A program made the translations under genes and the position numbers. This document shows positions 28,301 to 36,253 of a stretch of DNA of 64,000 bases, piece by piece (the stretch's first letter is position 1; every line of letters begins with the position of its first letter). Below the pieces are notes generated by a model. That model was not told where the DNA came from, did not search any database, and was given only the letters and a program-made list of their open reading frames with translations. Source of the stretch: Sporocytophaga myxococcoides (lineage in GTDB: Bacteria > Bacteroidota > Bacteroidia > Cytophagales > Cytophagaceae); NCBI RefSeq assembly GCF_000775915.1, contig NZ_BBLT01000001.1, forward strand, positions 434,001-498,000, written 5' to 3'.

Positions 28301-30519
28301 GAAATTCTTAAGGATACTTTCTTTTCTGAAATTGTAAAGACAGGTTGATTGTCTATTTCAATAATTCTTCCTCTTAAGACTGGGTGATTATCCTGGATTT
28401 CGTCAAGTACTTTTGCCAAAAGGGTGATATTAATTTTATCAGAAAGTTGAAAAGCTAAAGGAGTGTTGTACCTGAATGTATGATGGTTTCTTGAGTAATC
28501 GATCAAAAGTCCGCGCTGATTTATAGATAGACCTGATTTTACATGAACACCTGATTCTTTATTATATGAATTTTCAGTAGTAGTCTTAGGTTCCGATATT
28601 TTTTTTAAAACCAAGTCCCCAAGTTTTCTGATATTTTCAGAGGTTACTATTTCACTTACTTCAATATTGATATCATAATGATTCTTTATTTTTCTTGAAA
28701 GCCTTATGAGTTCTATTGATCCAAGTTCAAAAATGGATATGTTTTCCGGATTACCTTTAAAGGATGATTTGTTAAAATCTGAGAAAAATTCCCTGATCTG
28801 TATTGTTATCGTATTTTCTTCATAAGCGTCATTTTTACTGTGAATCTCAGCATAGTAATCTTTGTGAAATGTTATTGCAAGACTGTTTGATTGAAATAGA
28901 TTCTTACAGGCATTACGTTGCAGTTTCCCACTGGCTGTCGTTGGCAGTGACCCTCGTTTAACGAATATTAATTCGCCGAGCCTTATTCCATTGTACTCCA
29001 GCACGGATGCTGCCACCTTTTTGCAAAGTATGTTTATTTCATTAACTTCTGGCGGCTCTTCTGCTATGGCAATAATCTTTTCGTCCGAGTGATTATCAAT
29101 AATTGAAAAAACAATTTTTCTGACATCAGCCAATAAGGTATCGCTTATTGCAACAGAGGTTTCTATATCGGCAGGGTAATGGTTTTTGCCATTTATAATT
29201 ATCACTTCCTTAGTTCTACCTGCAATAAATAATTCCTCATCTTTAATAAACCCCAGATCACCTGTCTTAAAATATCTTTTTCCATTTCTCTCGGCAAATC
29301 CAGAATCATTATGACTGGTATTGGTATAGTTTTTAAAAAGAGACGGTCCAGATATCCATATTTCTCCTATTTCATCTGAAGCAGCCTGTTGATGATCATC
29401 TTTAATTATAAGTATATCTACCCCCGGTAGAGGAGTGCCACATCCTGAAATGGTTTTAGAAGTTCCGATTTCAGATGATTTTGAAATTTTATTCTGATTT
29501 AAAGCCTGGAGATCAATTTGCATAAATACAGGTGTACCCGAGTCTTTGGCTGCAACCGTACATGCCTCGGACATTCCATACATTGGCTTGAAGAAATCTA
29601 CCCTGAGATTATGACTTTTAAATTTGTTATAAAATCGGTGGTATGTATTTTGTTTTATTGGTTCTCCTGCACAAAATGCAACACTTAAAGCTGTCAGATC
29701 ACAAGATGTATTATTTTTTTCTGCTTCTATTGCTGCACAGTCAAAACCAAAGTTGGGAGAGCCAGTATGTGTAGCTTTGAAGTAGGATAGATGTTGGATC
29801 CATCTAAGTGGATCTGCTGCAAAGTCAGAAGGGGTAAAGAGTATAGATCCGGAACCTGAAAATAAAGGATATATAATATTTACAAGCATTCCGAATGCGT
29901 GAAAATGTGGAAGCCAGGATACAGTGATGCTGTTTTCTGAATAGCCATACCTACTTGTTACAGAAGCTCCGTTGTGTATCAGGTTATCCTGCGTTATTAT
30001 TACTCCTTTAGGAGTGGAAGTTGAACCTGACGTGAAGAGGAAACAGGCATTTTCATTAGGCTCTTTAAAAAAAACTGTTTCTTCCAACAGTGTATGCTCA
30101 ATTGCTATAATGTTAAAGTCAGAAAATAATTTATCGAGACTTTCTTTAATGACTTTATTCGTAATGATAGCCACCTTTTTCGAATTTTGTCCGGAAATAG
30201 TTTTAATCAGCGCTATAAAATTCGTGCTGTCTGGATTTGCAGGCAGAGGTAATGGAATTACCGTTTTTCCCGAAATGCCTGTAGCAAAAAAAGATTTTAT
30301 ATAATCCAGTCCTGCCGGAAATAGAAGAATTGCAGCATCTGAGTCTCCTGCATTATTATCTATGTGTTTTGCGAAAGATATACAGAAGGATAGTAATGAT
30401 TTATATGTAATTTCTTCTGAAAGTATGCCCTCCGTATTGATGAAGCTGTAGGCAATTTTGTCAGGATGCATCTCCGCTTGCTTTTGCAATACATCGAAGA
30501 GTGATCTTGGTTTTTCCAT
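25354..30519 (-). CDS. Hybrid loading enzyme: FAAL-ACP-C-A-PCP
   Basis: A 1721-residue protein. Residues 1-560 are a fatty acyl-AMP ligase-like domain: FTSGSTSTPKG (162-172), WLPHFHAFGM, SPNFGFD and the A10-type SGKLQR (530-535). An ACP follows (S601 in ELGS). The C domain (about 662-1090) has SHLLLDG (789-795), so the first His of HHxxxDG is Ser while the catalytic second His is kept. The A domain (about 1110-1600) has IYTSGSTGKPKG, YGPTEAT (1391-1397) and PNGKIDR (K1585). Pocket residues read by alignment to GrsA are D1299, I1300, T1303, T1346, I1366, T1368, L1390, I1398, E1399, K1585; D1299 suggests an alpha-amino acid, whose identity I do not assign. The PCP serine is 1641. The enzyme probably activates an acyl group, joins it to an amino acid and passes it to KS1. 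Confidence 0.92.
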   Translation of the reverse strand: MEKPRSLFDVLQKQAEMHPDKIAYSFINTEGILSEEITYKSLLSFCISFAKHIDNNAGDSDAAILLFPAGLDYIKSFFATGISGKTVIPLPLPANPDSTNFIALIKTISGQNSKKVAIITNKVIKESLDKLFSDFNIIAIEHTLLEETVFFKEPNENACFLFTSGSTSTPKGVIITQDNLIHNGASVTSRYGYSENSITVSWLPHFHAFGMLVNIIYPLFSGSGSILFTPSDFAADPLRWIQHLSYFKATHTGSPNFGFDCAAIEAEKNNTSCDLTALSVAFCAGEPIKQNTYHRFYNKFKSHNLRVDFFKPMYGMSEACTVAAKDSGTPVFMQIDLQALNQNKISKSSEIGTSKTISGCGTPLPGVDILIIKDDHQQAASDEIGEIWISGPSLFKNYTNTSHNDSGFAERNGKRYFKTGDLGFIKDEELFIAGRTKEVIIINGKNHYPADIETSVAISDTLLADVRKIVFSIIDNHSDEKIIAIAEEPPEVNEINILCKKVAASVLEYNGIRLGELIFVKRGSLPTTASGKLQRNACKNLFQSNSLAITFHKDYYAEIHSKNDAYEENTITIQIREFFSDFNKSSFKGNPENISIFELGSIELIRLSRKIKNHYDINIEVSEIVTSENIRKLGDLVLKKISEPKTTTENSYNKESGVHVKSGLSINQRGLLIDYSRNHHTFRYNTPLAFQLSDKINITLLAKVLDEIQDNHPVLRGRIIEIDNQPVFTISEKKVSLRISNVPGDRNEITQHILSKAWIPFKPSETESLFHTEIIQGSNDKKYLYLNASHLLLDGMSCQILLKEIVRLYNQKDINITEEWGKVTDLQFLNFADWESKNLLQTNSESLKEYWTSKNNLFQGLNLPYDAQSSNSSSPGILCFSLPEDLLVAADTIAQKNKISRYALFLSAYFVLLYKYTRQESLTIGTAFLNRPEEQFETALGFFSNVQPVYSDVKPDTPFQNFASSIYAEINKLISFQSYPYPELVKFLRETGISCDSLLFQTFFLYQDWLTDLEENTVFQNQIFEVNQAAVGDLTFELLRTIDESKILVKYNADRFNKSTIEFIADNYFDILERISTAPENTIRELLNLSEKEKNLLNTWNSTYKEIPKISNLYTIFEEKANSHPEKVAIITSNSTMTYNELYYQVQILSNSLYDFGIKKGSRVAILLSRTENIPMAFLSLYKIGATYIPLDPELPENRLNYILEHASPDLVLTSGIRPKGYPILDINNGIVQNSYTIQTEFYAPDDTLCLIYTSGSTGKPKGVEVPYHGFLNFYQAIIESPGITDKDIILAISTISFDISFTEIIVPLLTGSSVYIASEEEQKSGEELRRIIESYKITILQGTPTTFKLILKSGWDNTTSLKKAISTGEALPQEIAKGILSTGVELWDLYGPTEATIESTYCQITNSNDISIGRPLANTRLHVLDESFYPVPIGAQGELYIAGDGLAKGYLNQPELTEEKFIRITDQPVHEQVIYKTGDIVRFSTDGMLYYYGRNDHQVKVRGYRIELEEIEHILKNYQNITDCCVSAEKNVSGNIELKACIISDSGQLNIQEIQVHLKKFLPTYMIPSSFYKRAELPLLPNGKIDRNLLFTNGEYLTAKIDKSENTNDIEKQIIQIWEEVLGKAASGMERAFFDEGGSSLLIPELQNKFIQYFPELRIRLVDFFKYTTIRAQANWIEKENLTAVRKVSKPLALTISEKETGAIEIIETQLRKDIRINYR

Positions 30520-30542
30520 AGGAGTATAATAAGCTTATCAGG

Positions 30543-32711
30543 TTATTGAAAGATGTTTTCCAGATCAGGTTTTTTGATCATATATTTTTGCTGGGTTGTA
30601 GCATCTGATTTCTTTTCGTTATCAGCTTTGTCATCTGCAGGACCTATTTTATAGTTTTCAAATTTTCCGAACTTGGTCAGATATATTGCTCTGAGTAGGG
30701 CATAGGCTTTTACAAGAATTTCTTTGTATTCTTCCTCCGGGTTTGATTCGGCAATGACTGCGCCTCCGCTACCGAATGATACTTCACTTCTGTTTTCATG
30801 ATTTACAATTGTTCTAATCGCTATGTTAAAATCTGCCGCATGATCTATGGAAAGGTAACCTATACTACCAGTATAGACACCACGAGGACGTTTTTCCAAG
30901 CTGTTTATGATCTGCATGGTTCTGAATTTTGGGGCACCGGTAATTGAGCCACCAGGAAATGCTGATTTCAGGACGTCTACAGCTGTTGTTCCTTCTCTTA
31001 GTTTACCTTCTATAACTGATGAAAGCTGAAGCACAGTCGCATATTCTGTGATCTTCATAAAGTCGCATACATTAACTGTTCCTTTTTCACAACTCATACT
31101 TAAATCATTCCGGATAAGATCAATGATCATAAGTAATTCAGAATGATCTTTCTCACTCTCTGCAAGGCTTTTCCTTATTTCCATATTTTCATTTTCACTC
31201 TTGCCTTTAGAGCGAGTACCTTTAATCGGCTCACTTCTTATGTTACCGCTTTTGTCAAGAGTAATAAAACATTCCGGAGAGGAGCTCAGAATAGCTGTTC
31301 CAGGCATTTGTATATAGGCCGAGTAGGGGGCAGGATTGGATATTCTGAGTACTTTATATAACTCAAATGAGTTTATGTGAGCCTTAATTCTGAATTCGTT
31401 AGATAAGCACACTTCATATGTATCTCCGCTCTTAAGATAATTTTTAATTTTGGAGATATTGTCGAGATATATTTCTCTTGACTGGCTTAATGTAAGGTCC
31501 AGTCTGGGTGTCTCGTTTACTTCTTTGGTAACTAAGAACCTGAGCTTATTCTTTGTCTCCTTTTTATTAAGTTTCTCCCTGGTATTTAAAAGCCATTGAT
31601 TACCTGATTCAAGATCTGGCCCTGCATAACAGAGGTATAGTTTGTTTTCCTGGTGGTCAAATGTTAAAAATTTTTCTACCCACATCTGAAGAGACTCAGG
31701 ATACTCTAATGGATATTCATTTAATTCAATGTTTAAATGCATGGTGCTTTCATAGCCCAGGTAACCTATGAAACCTCCTTTGAAAGGGATTAAAGATCCG
31801 TTACTTTCTATTTCCTCATTTAGTAAACTTTCTTTTAGTATTCCAAATAGGTCTGTACTTATAATTTGAGATTTGTTTATGGTTTCAGAAGAGGTGGTGA
31901 TAAAACGTATCTTTTTATTATGAGCTTCTATAATATACTCGGGGAGTCCCATAAATGAATATCTTCCATTGTACCCCGTTTTGCTGCTATCTAACCAGAA
32001 TGAATAGGTTTGGTTCAGAAAGAGGTTTTCAAAAACTGATTCCGGATCTTTCCATTGTGTTTCCAGTGTGGTAAATTTTCTCTTTGTTTTTTTTGATGCC
32101 ACAGGTAATCTTTTTGTACGGATCCAATAGTCACTTATATTTTTAAAGTTGCGAAATATTTCTTTGCCATATTCTGTTCCGATAGATTCAGGATGGAATT
32201 GTACTCCGTAAAATGGCTGTGTTTTATGTTCAAGAGCCATGACCAGTCCTTGATCTTTGGTTTCTGCAGTGCAGCTCAGATGTTCGGGGAATGATTCTCT
32301 TTCAACAATTAAAGAGTGGTATCGCACAACATTTATAAATTCTGGAAGGCCTTTAAATAAAGGAGAATCATGTATGATTAATTCAGAGTATTTTCCATGC
32401 ATTTCCATTGGAGCCTTTTTAACAATACCTCCAAAATGCTTTCCCATGCATTGAAGTCCAAGGCATACACCCAGAATAGGAGTATCACGAAATCTTTCCA
32501 GGACTTCCATGCTTAATCCCACATCTTCAGGATTGTCAGGTGTTCCAGGTCCTGGAGATATCACTATGTTGTCAAACGGAATATTGGAAAGTTCATCAAT
32601 ATGAAATGAGTTATTTTTTATTACAATAGGTCTTTCTCCATTGATCTCCCATAAGTATTGATAAATAATATAAGTATAAGAATCATAGTTGTCTATTAGC
32701 AAGGTTGTCAT
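30543..32711 (-). CDS. pabAB: Fused aminodeoxychorismate synthase (PabA-PabB)
   Basis: The 722-residue protein joins a glutamine amidotransferase (residues 1-200; C83 in GVCLGLQ, H173 and E175 in FHPES) to a chorismate-binding domain (about 215-675). The motif PIKGTR (495-500, K497) is the hallmark of PabB-type enzymes; anthranilate synthases have PIAGTR. It should turn chorismate and glutamine into 4-amino-4-deoxychorismate, the precursor of p-aminobenzoate and, in some pathways, of p-aminophenylalanine. No PabC-like lyase or PapB/PapC-like genes are visible, so the second step must be supplied elsewhere or the intermediate is used directly. It sits 13 bases behind the methyltransferase gene and 23 bases before the loading-enzyme gene, so it belongs to the biosynthetic operon rather than to folate metabolism. 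Confidence 0.88.
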   Translation of the reverse strand: MTTLLIDNYDSYTYIIYQYLWEINGERPIVIKNNSFHIDELSNIPFDNIVISPGPGTPDNPEDVGLSMEVLERFRDTPILGVCLGLQCMGKHFGGIVKKAPMEMHGKYSELIIHDSPLFKGLPEFINVVRYHSLIVERESFPEHLSCTAETKDQGLVMALEHKTQPFYGVQFHPESIGTEYGKEIFRNFKNISDYWIRTKRLPVASKKTKRKFTTLETQWKDPESVFENLFLNQTYSFWLDSSKTGYNGRYSFMGLPEYIIEAHNKKIRFITTSSETINKSQIISTDLFGILKESLLNEEIESNGSLIPFKGGFIGYLGYESTMHLNIELNEYPLEYPESLQMWVEKFLTFDHQENKLYLCYAGPDLESGNQWLLNTREKLNKKETKNKLRFLVTKEVNETPRLDLTLSQSREIYLDNISKIKNYLKSGDTYEVCLSNEFRIKAHINSFELYKVLRISNPAPYSAYIQMPGTAILSSSPECFITLDKSGNIRSEPIKGTRSKGKSENENMEIRKSLAESEKDHSELLMIIDLIRNDLSMSCEKGTVNVCDFMKITEYATVLQLSSVIEGKLREGTTAVDVLKSAFPGGSITGAPKFRTMQIINSLEKRPRGVYTGSIGYLSIDHAADFNIAIRTIVNHENRSEVSFGSGGAVIAESNPEEEYKEILVKAYALLRAIYLTKFGKFENYKIGPADDKADNEKKSDATTQQKYMIKKPDLENIFQ

Positions 32712-32724
32712 AGCTTAGGTATTT

Positions 32725-33675
32725 TTAATGTCCTGTATATTCGCAAAAAATAAAGTAAACTCCGTATCCCATGTGGGCTTCGTGACTGTATTCCGGTTTG
32801 CATATGTTTCTGAGTACCAGTCCACCTTTTTCTATCATTTTTTTAAAAATTAATATTGGTTCTTCCGGTCTGTTATCCCAAGGTTCTTTTTGAAAACTAA
32901 CTTCAGGTTTTTTTTCAAATGGTTCAAAGCAGCTTAGACAAACAATTGCACCCGGAAACAGGTAAGATCTTATTTGTGTGTAAAAGGCTTCATGAAGTTT
33001 CCACTTTACATCACTTGATATCATTGCATTTACATCGTTATTTATTTCATAAGCCCATGGGGGAGATGCTACCACAAGGTCGAATTTTTCATCTTTCGGA
33101 ATACCATTCAAATTATCACCCCAATACACCTCAGCACGGTTTTCTAATTGGTTTTCTCTTATTGTTCGTTTTGCACAATCAGTAGCTTCACTATTTAAAT
33201 CAGTTAATCTTATGTATTGAGTTAGATTATTTGCTAAAAGATTAAATCCTATAAATCCTGGTCCAGAGCACCATTCTAAGGTTTTGAAAAAGGTTCTATT
33301 AGGGAATTGTTCCCGTATAAGTCTGTTAAAGACATTTGAGTAAGTAGTACCTCCTCCGTCCAGATGAATTTTATACCATACTTTAAGCTTTCTGAAGTCT
33401 TTTACAAGCCATGTCCTTTTTAATTTTCTTAGTATTTCAATAAAATAAATTATCATCTCTTTTTCTTTGAATCCATTTGATAATTCAAAGAATGATTCAT
33501 ATAAGGAAATGTCTAAAGACAAGTGTAGGTCATCTTTATATTTTATAAATAAACTCTGAATATTTTGAATTAAATCTTCATCGTAGGTGTCTGTTGAAAT
33601 AGTTGGTAATAGGTTGTTAAGTTCTTTAAGCAGGTTGATTCCTTTGGTTGTTTCTGTCTTTAATTCTTTAAACAT
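32725..33675 (-). CDS. SAM-dependent methyltransferase with SPPW motif
   Basis: The 316-residue protein has a class I methyltransferase fold: motif I is EWCSGPGFIG (134-143), LTDLN follows, and motif IV is VVASPPW (201-207). The (N/D/S)PP(Y/F/W) motif is typical of enzymes that methylate an amino nitrogen, such as HemK/PrmC and DNA N6-adenine methyltransferases. The N-terminal ~100 helical residues are of unknown role. Its start overlaps the end of the phosphopantetheinyl transferase gene by 16 bases, and it precedes pabAB. An attractive inference is N-methylation of an aromatic amine in the product. O-methylation or an unrelated target cannot be excluded. Confidence 0.78.
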   Translation of the reverse strand: MFKELKTETTKGINLLKELNNLLPTISTDTYDEDLIQNIQSLFIKYKDDLHLSLDISLYESFFELSNGFKEKEMIIYFIEILRKLKRTWLVKDFRKLKVWYKIHLDGGGTTYSNVFNRLIREQFPNRTFFKTLEWCSGPGFIGFNLLANNLTQYIRLTDLNSEATDCAKRTIRENQLENRAEVYWGDNLNGIPKDEKFDLVVASPPWAYEINNDVNAMISSDVKWKLHEAFYTQIRSYLFPGAIVCLSCFEPFEKKPEVSFQKEPWDNRPEEPILIFKKMIEKGGLVLRNICKPEYSHEAHMGYGVYFIFCEYTGH

Positions 33676-34376
33676 ATAGTAGTCCTTTTTGGAATCAGTA
33701 TTGTTATAAGTTTGTCTTTATATATGATGGATGATGTTTTGTATTGTATAAAGTTATTGAATGTACATTCAATAACTTTTTCTTCATTAATCAATATCTT
33801 ATCTATCTCAAATAGTTTCAGTCCACATGTAAGACCGGTAGTCAATACCTTTCCTAAGCATTCTTTGGAAGTCCATAATGTTGTCAGAAAAATATCAGTG
33901 TTTTCTTCGCCTGATAGTTGTATAATACTTTTTTCTCTGTCTGTCAGTTGAGAATATATAGATTCTCTGTTTGATCTATTTATTTGTTCTATGTCAATAG
34001 ACATAGGATGACTTTCATTATATACTGCAGCAATTGCGGCTTTACCACTATGTGATATACTGACCTTTGTTGCTCCTATACTGGGAGCTTTTATCACAGG
34101 TTGATTGAAAACACCCGGTTCTATCCAGATAGAACTTGGTATGGTTATATTGCTATGTTTCTGTAACGCCTTTTTTACGCAATATCTTCCGAGTAAATAA
34201 CTTTGTTTCCTTATGTCACTCGTGTAAGAATTATATCTTATTAGCTCTTCCTGATGTAGATATGATTTAAGACTTTCAATCTTGGATTCATCATTTAATT
34301 CTGCATAATATATGGATGAATTCAAATCCGTGAAATTATCCCTCTTCATGGAAATGAAAAGAAAGAATTCATTCAT
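33660..34376 (-). CDS. Sfp-type 4'-phosphopantetheinyl transferase
   Basis: The 238-residue protein carries the three standard PPTase motifs: VSISHSGKAA (105-114), MSIDIEQ (125-131, with magnesium ligands D128 and E130), and WTSKECLGK (168-176). It would activate the carrier domains of the cluster by adding the phosphopantetheine arm from CoA. It is the first gene of the megasynthase operon. A second possible start is Met10 (34349); the upstream TAnnTTTG box fits either. The length agrees with the Sfp/EntD class rather than the short AcpS class. Confidence 0.9.
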   Translation of the reverse strand: MNEFFLFISMKRDNFTDLNSSIYYAELNDESKIESLKSYLHQEELIRYNSYTSDIRKQSYLLGRYCVKKALQKHSNITIPSSIWIEPGVFNQPVIKAPSIGATKVSISHSGKAAIAAVYNESHPMSIDIEQINRSNRESIYSQLTDREKSIIQLSGEENTDIFLTTLWTSKECLGKVLTTGLTCGLKLFEIDKILINEEKVIECTFNNFIQYKTSSIIYKDKLITILIPKRTTICLKN

Positions 34377-34468
34377 TATTGTTTCAATAAAAAAAAGCTT
34401 TGATTGTTAATGTCGCACCACCAAGATCATGACACAAAAAAAATTGTGTGCTCCTTCATTACTATAAA

Positions 34469-34497
34469 CAAAAATAAATAAATTTCGGACAAAACAA
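34469..34497 (-). promoter_or_regulatory. Candidate promoter of the megasynthase operon
   Basis: On the minus strand TTG (plus CAA 34495-34497) is followed after 18 bases by TATTTTTG (plus CAAAAATA 34469-34476). This matches the Bacteroidota form TTG-N17-19-TAnnTTTG. It lies about 92 bases before the PPTase start in the 173-base region shared with the divergent DUF6208-like gene. Confidence 0.55.
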
Positions 34498-34549
34498 TTA
34501 AAGCTAACTTAATTTTAATAATTATTTATTTATAAAATTTATAATCAAT

Positions 34550-35506
34550 ATGTCCATTAATTATTTTAAGTATAAAGCTTCATATATATTCAACAGGCTT
34601 CTTAAAGCTTACTTCAGAATGTTGTTTCAAACATTGTTACTGAAAAAGGAATCTAAAATATGGAAATTGTATATTGAAAGATTGCAACATCCACTGGGGA
34701 TTCCATATGCTATGTTAAATGCGCCTCGCTGGAATACTCATGCTTTCATAGCTTCAGCAGGTCCTGTTACAATCAATGAAAGTATAACTATTGATTTCTC
34801 AGAAGTCAATATGCTGTGTTCAAGTTGGACTTTTATTTTATATAAGCTCCCTGCAAATGTTACCAGTAAAGTGATTTCTTGTCTTGATGATTCAACTCTT
34901 TGTCATAAGGTGAATGTCGAACGTGGATCATATTCAGTTGTGCTTCGCTGTTATGAGTTAAAATATCCTGTCGAGCTTCCAGAGTTGATTATAGATAATG
35001 GAAAAGTGGTTATCGAAAAAAGATTATTATTGAATAAGACTCCAGTGTATCCCGATACCATTATGACTAAGGAAAGCAAATTTTATAGTTTTGTTCATTA
35101 TTATCTTCATTATGCTTTCAGATATGGGAAGAGGTCAATTAATAGAAATTTAGAGTTTGAATATCTACCTGTAGGCAATCCGGAGACTACATTTTTGTTT
35201 GGATATTATAACAGGAATAGCATTGTTTATGTTGATATATTAGATAGAGCTGGAAGCTTTTTGATTTTTATTACCTGTTACAATGAAAGTAGTTTTCCGG
35301 TTTATTCTGAAAAAATACCTGTTTACGGTATTGATCTTTATAAGTCTGCATTACTTCCTGCTAATGGTACTTATCTTATAAGAATTATACCCTTAGTGAA
35401 AGGATTAACATCAGAGATGCTTAAGAAATGTGTTAAAGTTAATGTGGTTGAAGGAATACCTGATATGAATGCTGGTAATGTGAAGAAAGTTGCTGTTCAG
35501 AAATAG
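34550..35506 (+). CDS. Uncharacterised protein, DUF6208-like
   Basis: The 318-residue protein is the only plus-strand gene inside the polyketide cluster. It is not predicted to be secreted; the N-terminus has a short basic/hydrophobic helix (FNRLLKAYFRMLFQTLLL). The section LNAPRWNTHAFIASAGP is followed by a beta-rich region with many aromatic residues. From memory this resembles DUF6208 proteins, which I recall near FAAL and polyketide genes in cyanobacteria; this recall is uncertain. It faces the PPTase gene divergently and converges with the hydrolase gene at nine bases. Its place suggests a role in assembling or placing the lipid product, but no catalytic motif is visible. Confidence 0.6.
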   Translation: MSINYFKYKASYIFNRLLKAYFRMLFQTLLLKKESKIWKLYIERLQHPLGIPYAMLNAPRWNTHAFIASAGPVTINESITIDFSEVNMLCSSWTFILYKLPANVTSKVISCLDDSTLCHKVNVERGSYSVVLRCYELKYPVELPELIIDNGKVVIEKRLLLNKTPVYPDTIMTKESKFYSFVHYYLHYAFRYGKRSINRNLEFEYLPVGNPETTFLFGYYNRNSIVYVDILDRAGSFLIFITCYNESSFPVYSEKIPVYGIDLYKSALLPANGTYLIRIIPLVKGLTSEMLKKCVKVNVVEGIPDMNAGNVKKVAVQK

Positions 35507-35515
35507 TGACTTGAC

Positions 35516-36202
35516 TTAAAGAAATTCCATAAAGTTTTTTTGATTCGTTCGCATCCTGAATTTTATAAATGTTTCTTCATCATCAATCTGCATATAGATA
35601 TTTGTTTTTAAAATAGATTCTAATTCTAATCCTGGGGCAATTCCATAGGAATGTCCTGGGAATATCTTTACTGATTTATTCAGATTCTTTTTTAAAAGCT
35701 GAATGGATTTAAACATTTCATTCGGGTTTCCTCCAAGACTTGTACAAATTCCGCATCCTTCCGGAAATAGAGTGTCTCCGCAAAACAGATGATTGTTTAT
35801 CTTGAAGCAGGAGCTTCCTGCAGTATGTCCTGGTGTTACAATAGTTACACACGTGCAGCTTCCAAATTGAATTTCCTCATTATTGTTAAAAAGTAGAATA
35901 TTATTAAGATTTGGTTTGTAAAATTCATATTCTTTTTCTGAGATCCAAACTCGAGCACTTGTTGTGTATGTATAATAATCGGAAAGGTTAATGTGATCAA
36001 AGTGATGATGAGTGAGTAGAATATGTCTTACAATGACTTCATGTTCATAAAGCGCGTTATTTATTTTTTCTGGTTCCCAACTTGGGTCGACTAATATTCC
36101 TTCTCTGGATGATTTGTCATAAATGATATAACAGAAATTTATGAATGATCCTTTGGTGGTACGAATTCCAAGGATAATAATGTTTTCATCCTGATGTATC
36201 AT
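35516..36202 (-). CDS. Metallo-beta-lactamase-fold hydrolase, BaeB/PksB-like
   Basis: The 228-residue protein has the zinc motif THHHFDH (64-70: H65, H67, D69, H70), then PGHTAGS, CGDTLFPEGCG and FPGHSYG, as in glyoxalase II-type enzymes. Its size and GDTLFPEGCG motif match BaeB/PksB of bacillaene-type trans-AT clusters, proposed to hydrolyse stalled acyl thioesters. Here it could proofread the assembly line or help release the product, which matters because no TE domain is present. It is the last gene of the AT-ER/export operon, 51 bases behind the outer-membrane barrel gene. A plain glyoxalase II role is the main alternative. Confidence 0.82.
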   Translation of the reverse strand: MIHQDENIIILGIRTTKGSFINFCYIIYDKSSREGILVDPSWEPEKINNALYEHEVIVRHILLTHHHFDHINLSDYYTYTTSARVWISEKEYEFYKPNLNNILLFNNNEEIQFGSCTCVTIVTPGHTAGSSCFKINNHLFCGDTLFPEGCGICTSLGGNPNEMFKSIQLLKKNLNKSVKIFPGHSYGIAPGLELESILKTNIYMQIDDEETFIKFRMRTNQKNFMEFL

Positions 36203-36253
36203 TGATAATATTAATAGGTAATTCTGCCTGATGAAAAAAGTTGTTCTATTTAA

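Noticed and set aside
30543-32711. Anthranilate synthase (TrpE-TrpG fusion)
   Set aside because: The motif PIKGTR with lysine is the PabB form; anthranilate synthases have PIAGT.
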